Shown: one piece after another, positions 26,314-35,312 of the stretch
How positions within the stretch are numbered: position 1 is the stretch's first letter
Layout: the number at the start of each line of letters is the position of its first letter
Source: Bog-473 sp963763575
GTDB lineage: Bacteria; Actinomycetota; Acidimicrobiia; Acidimicrobiales; RAAP-2
NCBI GenBank assembly: GCA_963763575.1
Contig: CAVXPD010000018.1
Span: 62,001 to 126,000, forward strand
Direction of reading: 5' to 3'
DNA: 64,000 bases
The notes under the pieces: generated by a model
The model's input: the letters and a program-made list of their open reading frames with translations, nothing else
Databases searched by the model: none
What the model was told of the DNA's origin: nothing
Translations under genes and position numbers: made by a program

Positions 26314-26450
26314 CGCGCCAGTGTACGACGCCGCGCCATGCGGATGCGTCGGCCCTCCCGCGTCAGCGCGCTCGCCAAGTCCCCGGGCCTCGGTCACCCC
26401 ACTCCTTCCCTGCTGGCGCATCTTCGCTCGCCAGACCGTATGGTCACGGC

Positions 26451-27260
26451 ATGGACACGCAAGAGCTCGCGGGCAAGGTGGCGGTGGTGACCGGCGGTGC
26501 AGGTGGCATCGGACGGGCGACGGCCCAGTTGCTCGTCGCGGAAGGAGCGAGGGTCGTGGTCGCCGACCTCGACGCCGAAGGCGGCCAAGAGCTCGCCGCC
26601 GGGTTGGGCGAGGCCGCCGCCTTCAAGCAGACCGACGTCAGCGACGCCGACCAGGTGCAGGCGCTCGTCGACTTCGCCGTCGAGCGCTTCGGCGGACTCG
26701 ACACCATGTTCAACAACGCGGGGATCGGAACTGCGCTCACGAGGTTCCTGCACGACGACCTGCAGGACTTCTCCCGCATCATGGGCGTGAACCTCTTCGG
26801 GGTGATCGTCGGTGCGCAGCGGGCCGCGCGCTACATGAAGGACCACGGCGGGGGTTGCATCATCAACAACGCCTCGATTGCCGCGGTCAACGCCGGCGCC
26901 GGCATGATCAGCTACCGGGCCTCGAAGGCGGCCGTGGCCCACGCCACGAAGTGCATGGCCATCGACCTCGCGCCCTACGGCATTCGGGTCAATTGCCTCA
27001 CGCCGGCCCACATCCGCACCGGCATCACGACCTACGAGATGGGCCCTGTTTTGCGCTACATGCAGCCCCTCGAACGTCAGGCGCAGCCGGAGGACGTGGC
27101 CAACGCGGTCGTCTTCCTCGCCAGCGAGCGCGCCGCGCAGGTGACCGGGATCGTGCTTCCCATCGACGGCGGCACCACGGCCGGTCCGTCCTACGCGCAG
27201 ACGAAGCTGATCATGTCGACGGCTCAGCGGGCCGAGGGGCGCCCGCCGGGACAGTCGTGA
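26451..27260 (+). CDS. SDR-family alcohol/ketone oxidoreductase
   Basis: A 269-residue classical SDR with the cofactor motif TGGAGGIG, FNNAG, and the complete Ser142-Tyr155-Lys159 triad (NASIAAVNAG, SYRASK). VTGIVLPIDGG is the family C-terminus, followed by a 25-residue tail. Sequence-wise it suits NAD+-linked oxidation of a secondary alcohol such as a P450 or Rieske product. It is transcribed away from the aldolase gene from a shared 137-base region containing the short palindrome GACCGTATGGTC. Confidence 0.9.
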   Translation: MDTQELAGKVAVVTGGAGGIGRATAQLLVAEGARVVVADLDAEGGQELAAGLGEAAAFKQTDVSDADQVQALVDFAVERFGGLDTMFNNAGIGTALTRFLHDDLQDFSRIMGVNLFGVIVGAQRAARYMKDHGGGCIINNASIAAVNAGAGMISYRASKAAVAHATKCMAIDLAPYGIRVNCLTPAHIRTGITTYEMGPVLRYMQPLERQAQPEDVANAVVFLASERAAQVTGIVLPIDGGTTAGPSYAQTKLIMSTAQRAEGRPPGQS

Positions 27261-27282
27261 AGACACGCGACCGACCACGGCG

Positions 27283-28560
27283 TCAACCGGCAGGGGTGAG
27301 GTCGACGGAGAGGTTCTGGAGACCCCGGAGGAAGAACGTGGGGAGGTAGTCGTAGCGCCGGGCGCCGGCCGGCCCGTGCTGTTTCTCCGAGATCCCGATG
27401 TCCGCCGTGCGGTCGAGGAACCGGTTGACGGTCACCCGCCCCTCGGCCCGGGCCAGCGGCGCTCCCACGCAGGTGTGGATGCCGTGGCCGAAGGCGATGT
27501 GCTGGCGGGCATTCGCCCGGTCGATGTCGAACTCGTACGGATTCTCGAACACTCTGGGGTCGCGGTTGCAGGCACCGGGCACGAGCATGACCGTGCCGCC
27601 TGCGGGGATGTCCACGCCGGCGAGAGAAGTGCGGACCCGGGCCATCCGGAACTGGGTGCGAAGCGGGCTCTCGAGCCGCAGGGTCTCCTCAATGAAGTTG
27701 GGGACGCGGTCGCGGTCGTCACGAACGACTCTCTGCAGGTCAGGCCGTTCGCCGAGCATGCGCAGCGCGAAGGACAGCAACCGCACCGTCGTCTCTTGGC
27801 CGCCGGCGAAGAGGTTGGCGGCGATGAGCGCGGCATCCTTCACCTCGGGGGTCGAGCCGTCGGGGAACGTCGCGGTGGCGAGGCCGGTGATGACGTCGTT
27901 CCGGGGCTCTCGGCGCCGTTCCTCGATGTACTCGCTGAACCGCTCGTAGAGGAATTCGAGCGGCTTGTGCCCGACGTCTTGGTGCGTCGTCGACAAGCGC
28001 TCCCGGAAGAGCGAGTGTTCGGACTCGGGGACACCCTCGAGGTCGGCGATGACGGTGAGGGTGAACGGTTCCGCGTAGGCACCGACCATCTCGAAGGTGC
28101 CCTGGTCGATGAACCCATCGATGAGGTGGTCGCCGAACTGCCACATGAAGTCCTCGTTCTCCTTGAGGCGCTTCGGTGTGATGAGACGCATCAGCAGGTG
28201 GCGGTGCGCCGTATGGGTGGGCGGATCGAATGAGGGGAGCTGGTCGCTGAAGGGCAGCTCGTGGCGGCAGCGCACGATGACCGCGCTGACGTCGTCGCCC
28301 CCCAGCTTCTCGGAGAACTTCACGAAGGAGCCACTCACGCAGTTGCACGAGGAATAAGTCCCCGAGGGTGGGTCGTCCGGGGGGAACGTCGCCGGGTCGC
28401 CGTAGATCGTCATCGCTTCGGGGTGACCGGTGATGACGAACACGCCGTAATTGGGTTCCCGCCATACGGGCCCCTGTTCGCGCACCCAGTCGAGGTACGC
28501 GTAGGGGTCGTCCTGCACGGACCGGTCGGTGAAGAAATTGACGTCCTCGAAATCGTTCAT
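27283..28560 (-). CDS. cytochrome P450 (second of two)
   Basis: A 425-residue P450 with helix I FAGGQETTVR, ExxR in EETLRLES, and the haem Cys364 in FGHGIHTCVGAPLARAEG. In helix I, GGQETT replaces the usual AGxxTT, with an extra Glu near the oxygen site. It is divergent from a ferredoxin gene only 42 bases away, a common P450 redox-partner arrangement, and convergent with the SDR. It differs clearly from the first P450, so the pathway probably includes two separate hydroxylations. Confidence 0.93.
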   Translation of the reverse strand: MNDFEDVNFFTDRSVQDDPYAYLDWVREQGPVWREPNYGVFVITGHPEAMTIYGDPATFPPDDPPSGTYSSCNCVSGSFVKFSEKLGGDDVSAVIVRCRHELPFSDQLPSFDPPTHTAHRHLLMRLITPKRLKENEDFMWQFGDHLIDGFIDQGTFEMVGAYAEPFTLTVIADLEGVPESEHSLFRERLSTTHQDVGHKPLEFLYERFSEYIEERRREPRNDVITGLATATFPDGSTPEVKDAALIAANLFAGGQETTVRLLSFALRMLGERPDLQRVVRDDRDRVPNFIEETLRLESPLRTQFRMARVRTSLAGVDIPAGGTVMLVPGACNRDPRVFENPYEFDIDRANARQHIAFGHGIHTCVGAPLARAEGRVTVNRFLDRTADIGISEKQHGPAGARRYDYLPTFFLRGLQNLSVDLTPAG

Positions 28561-28602
28561 CAGCAGCCTCGATCCGAATGTTTGAGCGCGTACGATGGCA
28601 CC

Positions 28603-28812
28603 GTGGCCCTGGAGATCGAGATCGACCGCGACGTGTGCATGGGCTCGGGGAACTGCGTGTACGAGGCAGAGGGTGTCTTCACCCTCGACGACGACGGAGT
28701 CTCGGTCCTCGTCGACCCGGCCGCGTCGCCCGAGGACAACGTCCTCGCCGCCGCGCGCAAGTGCCCGAGCCGGGCGATTACCGTCCGTCGTGACGGCGTC
28801 ATCGTGACCTGA
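28603..28812 (+). CDS. [3Fe-4S] ferredoxin, P450 redox partner
   Basis: A 69-residue single-cluster ferredoxin. Cysteines are Cys12 and Cys18 in VCMGSGNC and Cys54 in RKCPSRAIT, the three-ligand set of P450-associated [3Fe-4S] ferredoxins. The middle position (SG), His in many relatives, cannot ligate a fourth iron. The GTG start is the only suitable one. The -10-like TACGAT at 28591 lies so close that the mRNA may be leaderless. It is divergent from P450 two and probably supplies it, and perhaps P450 one as well. No ferredoxin reductase gene is in the window. Confidence 0.9.
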   Translation: MALEIEIDRDVCMGSGNCVYEAEGVFTLDDDGVSVLVDPAASPEDNVLAAARKCPSRAITVRRDGVIVT

Positions 28813-28815
28813 TCC

Positions 28816-30492
28816 TCACGTCACCGACCCGCCATCGCTCGTGGCGTGCCGAGCAGCGACGTACCCGAAGACCATCGTGTTCGCGATGCTGGCGCCCGGC
28901 CCGAGGTAGTGGCGGCCCATGACGGTGGCGGTTCCGTTGCCCGTCGCGTACAGGCCTGGGATGGGCCGGTCCTCACGTCCGAGCACCCGCGCGTGCTCGT
29001 CGGTGACGAGGCCGCCGCAGGTGCCGATGTCTCCCGGCACGACCTGGACCCCGTAGTACGGGGGTTCGTCGATGGGGCCGAGGCAGGGATGCACCGAGTG
29101 GTTCGGGTCCCCGAGCGCACGGTTGTAGGCGGACTCGCCGCGCCCGTAGTCAGGATCCACCCCGTTGGCTGCGTGCTCGTTGAACCGTTCGACCGTTTCG
29201 GAGAGCCCCGCCGGGTCGATGCCGCACATGCGGGCGAGGTCGTCGAGGGTCCACGCCTGCTTGAGCATCCCGCTCTCGAACAACTTTTTGGGGAACCGAC
29301 CGGGTCGCGAGCGCAGGTGCGCGTAGCGCTTGCGGTAACGGTCGTCGAAGATCAGCCAGCAGGGGACCGCCCGGCTCGTCTTGTCGCGGGCGTACATCTC
29401 CTTGCCCACCTCCATGTACGAGTTCGACTCGTTCACGAATCGCTTTCCGGCGGCATCGACGTAGATCGTCCTGGGACGCTGTCGGGCTTGGTCGAGTGTG
29501 GATTGACCGAATCGGCCCGTTCGGGGCGACGGCAGCCACCAGGCTTCGTCCATGAGGTCCGTCTTCGCGCCGATCCGCATGGCGGCCTGGAGCACCTCGC
29601 CCGTGTCGCCGGGATTCGCGATGGACCAGCGCGCCCGATTCGGTTGATCGCCTCCGTACTGCTCACGCATCCCGGGATTGTGGGCAAAGCCGCCAGACGC
29701 CGCCAGCACCCCTCGGCGCGCCCGGATCCACACGGGGGAGCCCGCCCGTACGGTGCGAACGCCGATCACGCGCCCGTCTTCGACCACGAGATCCTCGAGC
29801 GGCGCTTCCGTCCAGAGCGGGACCCCTTGAGACAACGCGACCTGCACCATCTGGGCAATCAGGGACGCACCGTTGGTGAGGAGCACCTCACGTCGAAGCT
29901 TTGCCGCATACGTCCGGAGCACGACGCGGGCCGAGACGGCGAAGGCACGGATGCTCCGGTTGTAGTGGGCGAGCGAGCGCGCCTCGTTGGTCCTCACCGC
30001 CAGACCGATGCTCTGGGCGAGCCCGGGCTGCAGTTTCTCCTGCCACGTGCCGAGCGCGCGGGCGTCGAAGGGGACGGGCTCGATCCCTCGCCCCAGGTCG
30101 TGGCCGCCTTTGGCGTTCGAGTAGTAGTCGCTGTACCCACGGCAGTACGTGAAACAAAGGCCGCGTGCTTGAAGGAGCCGGATCATCTCGGGTCCCGCAG
30201 TGAGAAATGCTTCGCGACGCGCGAACGACGAGGCCGGACCGACGTCGCCCACGACGGCCTCGAAGTGGGCCATCGCGTCCTCGTAGGAGTCCGGCACTCC
30301 CTCCGCCTGCATCACCGGGTTGTTCGGGACCCAGACGATCCCACCCGACATCGCCGTCGAGCCGCCTAGGCGGTCCTGCTTCTCGAGCACGATGACGCTC
30401 GCTCCCGCGTCGGCCGCGGTGAGCGCCGCCACCATGCCACCGCCCCCGGATCCGACGATCACGAGATCGACGGTGTCGTCCCACGTCGTCAT
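28816..30492 (-). CDS. KstD-like FAD dehydrogenase (3-ketosteroid dehydrogenase family)
   Basis: A 558-residue flavoprotein of the fumarate reductase/KstD superfamily. The FAD motif is DLVIVGSGGGGMVAALTA, then EKQDRLGGSTAMSGG. The C-terminus ATGNGTATVMGRHYLGPGAS has the Tyr-x-x-x-Gly (YLGPG) that in KstD proteins holds the substrate C3 carbonyl. Known KstD enzymes introduce a 1,2-double bond in 3-ketosteroids. Whether the substrate here is a steroid or another cyclic ketone is open. It is convergent with the ferredoxin (3-base gap) and divergent from the amidohydrolase operon. Confidence 0.85.
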   Translation of the reverse strand: MTTWDDTVDLVIVGSGGGGMVAALTAADAGASVIVLEKQDRLGGSTAMSGGIVWVPNNPVMQAEGVPDSYEDAMAHFEAVVGDVGPASSFARREAFLTAGPEMIRLLQARGLCFTYCRGYSDYYSNAKGGHDLGRGIEPVPFDARALGTWQEKLQPGLAQSIGLAVRTNEARSLAHYNRSIRAFAVSARVVLRTYAAKLRREVLLTNGASLIAQMVQVALSQGVPLWTEAPLEDLVVEDGRVIGVRTVRAGSPVWIRARRGVLAASGGFAHNPGMREQYGGDQPNRARWSIANPGDTGEVLQAAMRIGAKTDLMDEAWWLPSPRTGRFGQSTLDQARQRPRTIYVDAAGKRFVNESNSYMEVGKEMYARDKTSRAVPCWLIFDDRYRKRYAHLRSRPGRFPKKLFESGMLKQAWTLDDLARMCGIDPAGLSETVERFNEHAANGVDPDYGRGESAYNRALGDPNHSVHPCLGPIDEPPYYGVQVVPGDIGTCGGLVTDEHARVLGREDRPIPGLYATGNGTATVMGRHYLGPGASIANTMVFGYVAARHATSDGGSVT

Positions 30493-30554
30493 GTCAGGAC
30501 CACTCCGTCCTCCCCACGCATTTCCTCAGCGTCTCGGCAAGCTAGCAGGATCTG

Positions 30555-30599
30555 TTGACGATTGCTACGGTACCGAAGTAATCTGTCCGTATCAATCGT
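30555..30599 (+). promoter_or_regulatory. promoter and inverted repeat of the amidohydrolase operon
   Basis: TTGACG (30555-30560) and TAATCT (30579-30584) with 18-bp spacing form a good sigma-70-type promoter, 34 bases before the amidohydrolase ATG. ACGATTG (30558-30564) is mirrored by CAATCGT (30593-30599), bracketing the -10, with a central CGGTACCG palindrome. This could be a MarR or TetR site; the protein that binds it is not known. Confidence 0.55.
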
Positions 30600-30617
30600 T
30601 GAACGAAGTGGGGGGCG

Positions 30618-31793
30618 ATGACCAGCAACGCACGGACGCTCAGCTACCCACCCGGGGGCCTCGGTGCCCCGAAGGATCGTCGTCCCGCTCCTCCGGCCGA
30701 CGACCTCGGACTCCCTGCGGGGACCGAGGTGTTCTCGGCGGACGACCACATTTCGCTGGCCGAGGACATTTTCTACGAGCGTTTCCCCGACAGCATGAAG
30801 GACCGAGCGCCGCGCGTCATGAACGTGGACGGCGGGTGGGTGATCGGGATGGAGGGGAAGTCCATCCTCGTCCGGGAGTTCATCGATGTGCTCACCCAGT
30901 ACGACCCCGTCTCCGGGTCGCACACCGGCGACGTCGACGCCCGGCTCGCCGCACTCGACTCCGAGGGAGTCGCAAAGGAGCTGGCGTTCCCCAATTCGGT
31001 CCTCGCACTGTTCGGTTGGCCCGATCGAGAAGTCCGCGAGCTCTGCTTCCGGATCTACAACGAGCACATCGCGGAGGTCCAGGAGAAGTCGAAGCACAGG
31101 ATCTTCGGGGTCGGCCTGATCAACTGGTGGGATCCCGACGGAGCCCGCCGGACCCTGACCGAGCTCAAAGCGCTCGGCCTCAAGACGTTCCTCATGCCCC
31201 TCTCGCCCGGCAAGGACCTCGAGAAGCGCCCGATCGACTACGCGAGCAAGGCGATGGACGCAGTCTGGGACGCGATCGAGGAGGCACAGGTCCCCGTCGC
31301 GCACCACATCGGTGAGAGCCCGCCTGCGACGCCGAACGAGTTCAACGCCGTCAGCATCGGGATGCTCCAGTCCGTCGCACCCTTCCGGGACACCTTCGGG
31401 AAGTACATCTTCGGGGGTATCCTCGACCGGCACCCCGGACTGAGGATCGGCTACTTCGAGGGGGGCATCAACTGGGTTCCCTCCGCGATCCAGGACGCCG
31501 AACACATCGCAGCGTCGTTCGAGCACCTGAACTCTCTGAAGCTGCAGCACGAGCCGACCTGGTACTGGGAGAACCACATGTGTGCGTCCTTCATGGTCGA
31601 TCCGCTCGGTCTGGAGCTGCTGCCTCGCATCGGAGCTGACCGGGTGATGTGGTCCACCGACTTCCCGCACAACGAGAGCACGTACGGATACAGCACCGAT
31701 TCGCTGGCAGTCGTCGTCGACGCCGTGGGGCCCGAGGCAGCTCCCGCCATCGTGGGCGGGAACGTCAAGCGGTTCCTCGGACTCGACAGCTGA
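30618..31793 (+). CDS. amidohydrolase-family metal-dependent hydrolase/decarboxylase
   Basis: A 391-residue amidohydrolase-2-type TIM barrel. The metal-binding N-terminal D-x-H is in FSADDHISLAEDI. His residues are in PVAHHIGESPP and RIGYFEGGINWVPS, and the terminal Asp is in VMWSTDFPHNEST. The subfamily includes ACMSD-like decarboxylases and ring-opening hydrolases in aromatic and steroid catabolism. It leads a rightward operon with a crotonase, a CaiB protein and MarR, behind a recognisable promoter. Substrate unknown. Confidence 0.88.
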   Translation: MTSNARTLSYPPGGLGAPKDRRPAPPADDLGLPAGTEVFSADDHISLAEDIFYERFPDSMKDRAPRVMNVDGGWVIGMEGKSILVREFIDVLTQYDPVSGSHTGDVDARLAALDSEGVAKELAFPNSVLALFGWPDREVRELCFRIYNEHIAEVQEKSKHRIFGVGLINWWDPDGARRTLTELKALGLKTFLMPLSPGKDLEKRPIDYASKAMDAVWDAIEEAQVPVAHHIGESPPATPNEFNAVSIGMLQSVAPFRDTFGKYIFGGILDRHPGLRIGYFEGGINWVPSAIQDAEHIAASFEHLNSLKLQHEPTWYWENHMCASFMVDPLGLELLPRIGADRVMWSTDFPHNESTYGYSTDSLAVVVDAVGPEAAPAIVGGNVKRFLGLDS

Positions 31794-31874
31794 TGCCGTT
31801 CGGGGCTGCTGGCCTCGGCCTGCGCTTGACCATCAATGTTCTGACCCGATCCACCACGCAAGGAGCTGACTGAA

Positions 31875-32846
31875 ATGACTGCGGTCGATGTCCCGCCGCC
31901 GGAGGAGATCATCCTCTACGAGAAGGATCCGAGCACTCGCATTGCGACGATCACGCTGAACCGTCCCGACCAGCTCAACATCCCCACGATCGGCGCCCGC
32001 AAACGCTACGCCGATTGCATCTTCAAGGCGAGCATCGATGACGACGTCAAGGTGCTCGTCGTGCGCGGCGTCGGTGACCACCTGGGCACGGGGGCCGACC
32101 TGGACGAGCTGATGGCGAAGCAGGCTGCGGGGACCTCGTTGCGGGAGGAGTTCGGGATCGACGATGACGATGACGTCGTCATGCCGAGCGCGCGCTCGTA
32201 CCGTGCCGGTGCGTCGCTCCTGCACTGGTACGGCAACACGCGATCCGGTTGCCGCAGCCTCCAGGACTTCAAGAAGATCAGCATCCTCGAGGTCAAGGGC
32301 TACTGCTACGGCTGGCACTTCTACCAGGCCGGCGACGCCGACCTGGTGATCTCGTCCGACGATGCGCTGTTCGGTCACCCGGCCTTCCGGTACGTCGGCT
32401 ACGCGCCGCGCATGTGGCAATGGGCGACGATGATGGGTCTGCGGAAGTTCCAGGAGATGGTGTTCACCGGCCGGCCGTTCACGGCCGACGAGATGTACGA
32501 ATGCAACTTCGTGAACAGCGTCGTGCCCCGGGACAAGCTGGAGGCCGAAGTCGAGAAGTACGCGCTCGCCTGCGCCCGGACGCGGCCAACCGACACCGTG
32601 TTCATGCAGAAGGTGTTCTTCGAGATCATGAAGCAGCACCAGGGCGAGTACATGGGCAGCATGCTCAGCGCCTGGCTCGAGTCCATGGGCGGGGTTCTCC
32701 GTGAGGACGACGACGGGAGGAAGGCCACGCTCAGCCAAGACACGATGGACGCAGGGCTGAACCTGGCTGTGAAGGACAATGACAGCAGATTCCCTCCCGA
32801 ATGGCGCTTGAGCCGATCGGGTCGCCGGCGTCGCGACAGCGACTGA
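31875..32846 (+). CDS. divergent enoyl-CoA hydratase/isomerase (crotonase)
   Basis: At 323 residues this is longer than typical crotonases (about 260). The fold is clear: ATITLNRPDQLNIPTIGARK, VLVVRGVGDHLGTGADLDEL (oxyanion loop), VKGYCYGWHFYQAGDADLVI and FGHPAFRYVGYAPRMWQWA. The usual catalytic Glu of hydratases in the FxxPE region is not present (HPAFRYVG), and an acidic insert (DDDDDV) lies at about 97-101. It may be an isomerase, a C-C hydrolase or a decarboxylase rather than a hydratase. It is 81 bases after the amidohydrolase and abuts the CoA-transferase gene. Confidence 0.85.
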   Translation: MTAVDVPPPEEIILYEKDPSTRIATITLNRPDQLNIPTIGARKRYADCIFKASIDDDVKVLVVRGVGDHLGTGADLDELMAKQAAGTSLREEFGIDDDDDVVMPSARSYRAGASLLHWYGNTRSGCRSLQDFKKISILEVKGYCYGWHFYQAGDADLVISSDDALFGHPAFRYVGYAPRMWQWATMMGLRKFQEMVFTGRPFTADEMYECNFVNSVVPRDKLEAEVEKYALACARTRPTDTVFMQKVFFEIMKQHQGEYMGSMLSAWLESMGGVLREDDDGRKATLSQDTMDAGLNLAVKDNDSRFPPEWRLSRSGRRRRDSD

Positions 32847-32848
32847 CC

Positions 32849-35281
32849 GTGGCGCAAGCAGGTGCGGGCGTGACCGACGGCTTGCCTCCCTTGCCGCCGC
32901 TGGACGGGCTCCGGGTTGTCGATCTCTCGACGTGGATCGCAGGCGCCTACTGCACCAAGCTGCTCGCCGACGGCGGCGCCGAGGTGATCAAGGTGGAGCC
33001 ACTGGACGGTGATCCGCTGCGCCGATGGTCCGCGTCGGGGGCCCCGATCTCGCCCAGTCTCGACGGGGCGCTGTTCAACTTTCTGGGTGCCTCGAAACAG
33101 AGCGTCGTCGTCGACCCCGAGAGCGCGGAGGACCTCAGATCGCTGCAAACGCTGTTGGCGTCGGCGGACGCGGTCGTGTGGTCACCCGGCTCTGCCGTGG
33201 CCGAACATCCCACGCTTTCTCCCCGGGAGATACGCCGAGCCCATCCGCACCTCATCGTCACCTCGATCACGCCGTTCGGCCTCGAAGGCCCGTGGTGCGA
33301 CCGGCCGGCTACGGAGTTCACCCTGCAAGCGTGGTCGGGTGGCATTGTCGGCTTGGCGCGGGGCAAGCCCGACCGCGCTCCCGTGTTCGTGGGTGGCCAG
33401 ATCGGGGAGTGGCTCGCGGGCCTCTTCGCGGCCATCGGGACGCTGGCATCCGGCCGGCGCAGCGCCTCGGAGGGTGAGCTCGTCGACGTGTCGATGCTCG
33501 AATCCCTGGCGATGTGCCTGACCTACTACCCGGTCACCTTCAACGATCAGCTCGGGCGCCCGATGCGACGGCGCCGATTCGTCTCGAGTCCCGGCGTCGG
33601 TGCGGCAAAGGACGGGCTGGTGGGGCTCGGATGTGGGACGGGACAGCAGTGGCTCGACTTCTGCGCCATGGTCGAGCACCCCGAGTGGCAGGAGGACCCC
33701 AAGCTCTTCTTGGACCGCACGGCACTGGCACCGACGATCGACGCGTGGATCGCCGCACGCACGTGCGACGAGGTGCTCGATCTGGCGTCGGCCTTCCGGA
33801 TCCCCAATGCGCCGATCGCCAACGGCTCGAACATCACGACGTTCGAACACTTCAAGACCCGCGAGACCTTTGTCTCCAACCCACGCGACGGCGCCGCCAA
33901 TCCGCGCCCACCCTTCAAGCTGAGCGCGGGGTGCCTCCGCCCGCCCGAACCCGCGCCACGGCTCGGAGAGCACTCCATTGGTGCGGTGCTGCCCCGGACC
34001 GACGACCGGTTCCGTCCAGCCGACCGCTCATTCGGCCTCCCTTTCCAGGGCTTGCGGGTCATGGACATGACGGCCTACTGGGCGGGCCCCTTGGCCGGCC
34101 ACGTCCTGGCGCTCCTCGGTGCAGAGGTAATCCATCTCGAGTCTCCGAGCCGCCCGGACGGAGCCCGTCTGGTCGGAGGCGTCCCACAGACGGAAGAGCA
34201 GTACTGGGAGAAGGGGCCGATCTTCGCCGCGCTGAACACCAACAAGAAGAGCCTGACCATCGACCTCGGCGACCCCCGCGGGATCGAGCTCGTCCGCCGG
34301 GTCGTCTCGTCGTGCGACGTCGTGGTCGAGAACTACACCCCCCGCGTCCTCGACCAGCTCGGTCTCGACTACGAGACGCTGCGGACCGAGAGGCAGGACC
34401 TCATCATGCTTCGGATGCCCGGATTCGGGCTCGAGGGGCCGTGGCGCGATCTTTCGGCCTTCGCCTTCGTCATAGAAGACGCGTCCGGACTCACCTGGCT
34501 GACCGGGCATCCGGATCTCCTGCCTTGGGAACCGTACTGCGTCGGCGACCCGAATGCGGGGCTGCACGCGGTGTTCGGGTTGATGCTCGCACTGCGCCAT
34601 CGTGAACGGACGGGAGAAGGCGGCCTGGTCGAAGCCGCCATGGTCGACGCCGCCATCAACGTCGCCGCCGAACAGGTCACCGAGTACTCGGCCTATGGGG
34701 CGCTGCTCTCCCGCAGCGGGAACCGTGGCCCAGGGGCGGTGCCCCGGAACGTCTATCAAGTCGCGGGCCCCGACGAGTGGGGCCGCGACGACTGCTGGGT
34801 GGCGATCGCGGTGGCCAACGACGAGCAGTGGGTGTCTCTCCGCCGCGCCATGGGCGACCCCGAATGGACCGCGGAGCCGGCATTTGCAACAGCGGCCGGG
34901 CGGGTGCAAGGGCAGGACCGGATCGACGCGCACCTGCAGACCTGGTGTCGTGACCAACCCACCGACGAGATCGTTGACCGCCTGTGGGGCGCCGGGGTCC
35001 CCGTCGGCAAGGTCGTGCAGCCGCACCGCCAGCCCGAGCTGGCCCAGTTCGCGTCCCGCGACTTCTTCGAGGAAGTCACCCACCCGGTGATCGGGACCTC
35101 TCGCTACGCCACGCTCCCGATGAAGTTCTCGCGTGGACCGGTACGCCTGCACGAGCGTCACGCACCACTCCTCGGGGAGCACACCGCGGAGCTCCTGTCG
35201 GAGCTCGGGCTGACCCGCTCGGAGCTCGACACGCTTGAGACGGACGGCATCATCGGCGCGTCGATGGCGGTGGAGACCTAG
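32849..35281 (+). CDS. double-length CaiB/BaiF-type CoA-transferase (tandem fusion)
   Basis: An 810-residue protein made of two complete class III CoA-transferase domains. Domain 1 starts LRVVDLSTWIAGAYCTKLLA and domain 2 (from about residue 400) starts LRVMDMTAYWAGPLAGHVLA. The catalytic Asp is kept in domain 2 (VGDPNAGLHAVFG, Asp567). The equivalent in domain 1 is Glu187 (GGQIGEWLAGLFAAIG). Single-domain family members work as interlocked homodimers, so the fusion may fold as one intramolecular pair with a single normal active site. It should activate an acid to its CoA thioester. The GTG start is two bases after the crotonase stop; ATG 32801 would overlap the crotonase gene. Confidence 0.88.
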   Translation: MAQAGAGVTDGLPPLPPLDGLRVVDLSTWIAGAYCTKLLADGGAEVIKVEPLDGDPLRRWSASGAPISPSLDGALFNFLGASKQSVVVDPESAEDLRSLQTLLASADAVVWSPGSAVAEHPTLSPREIRRAHPHLIVTSITPFGLEGPWCDRPATEFTLQAWSGGIVGLARGKPDRAPVFVGGQIGEWLAGLFAAIGTLASGRRSASEGELVDVSMLESLAMCLTYYPVTFNDQLGRPMRRRRFVSSPGVGAAKDGLVGLGCGTGQQWLDFCAMVEHPEWQEDPKLFLDRTALAPTIDAWIAARTCDEVLDLASAFRIPNAPIANGSNITTFEHFKTRETFVSNPRDGAANPRPPFKLSAGCLRPPEPAPRLGEHSIGAVLPRTDDRFRPADRSFGLPFQGLRVMDMTAYWAGPLAGHVLALLGAEVIHLESPSRPDGARLVGGVPQTEEQYWEKGPIFAALNTNKKSLTIDLGDPRGIELVRRVVSSCDVVVENYTPRVLDQLGLDYETLRTERQDLIMLRMPGFGLEGPWRDLSAFAFVIEDASGLTWLTGHPDLLPWEPYCVGDPNAGLHAVFGLMLALRHRERTGEGGLVEAAMVDAAINVAAEQVTEYSAYGALLSRSGNRGPGAVPRNVYQVAGPDEWGRDDCWVAIAVANDEQWVSLRRAMGDPEWTAEPAFATAAGRVQGQDRIDAHLQTWCRDQPTDEIVDRLWGAGVPVGKVVQPHRQPELAQFASRDFFEEVTHPVIGTSRYATLPMKFSRGPVRLHERHAPLLGEHTAELLSELGLTRSELDTLETDGIIGASMAVET

Positions 35282-35312
35282 GGCGATGGCGCGGGCGCCG
35301 TATTCTTCGAGG

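Noticed and set aside
26434..26445. Palindrome GACCGTATGGTC upstream of the SDR
   Set aside because: Arms of four bases are too short to claim as an operator; mentioned only in the gene entry.
29150..30369. Rightward frames opposite the KstD-like gene
   Set aside because: The KstD-like protein has clear FAD motifs over its full length, so the opposite frames are shadows.
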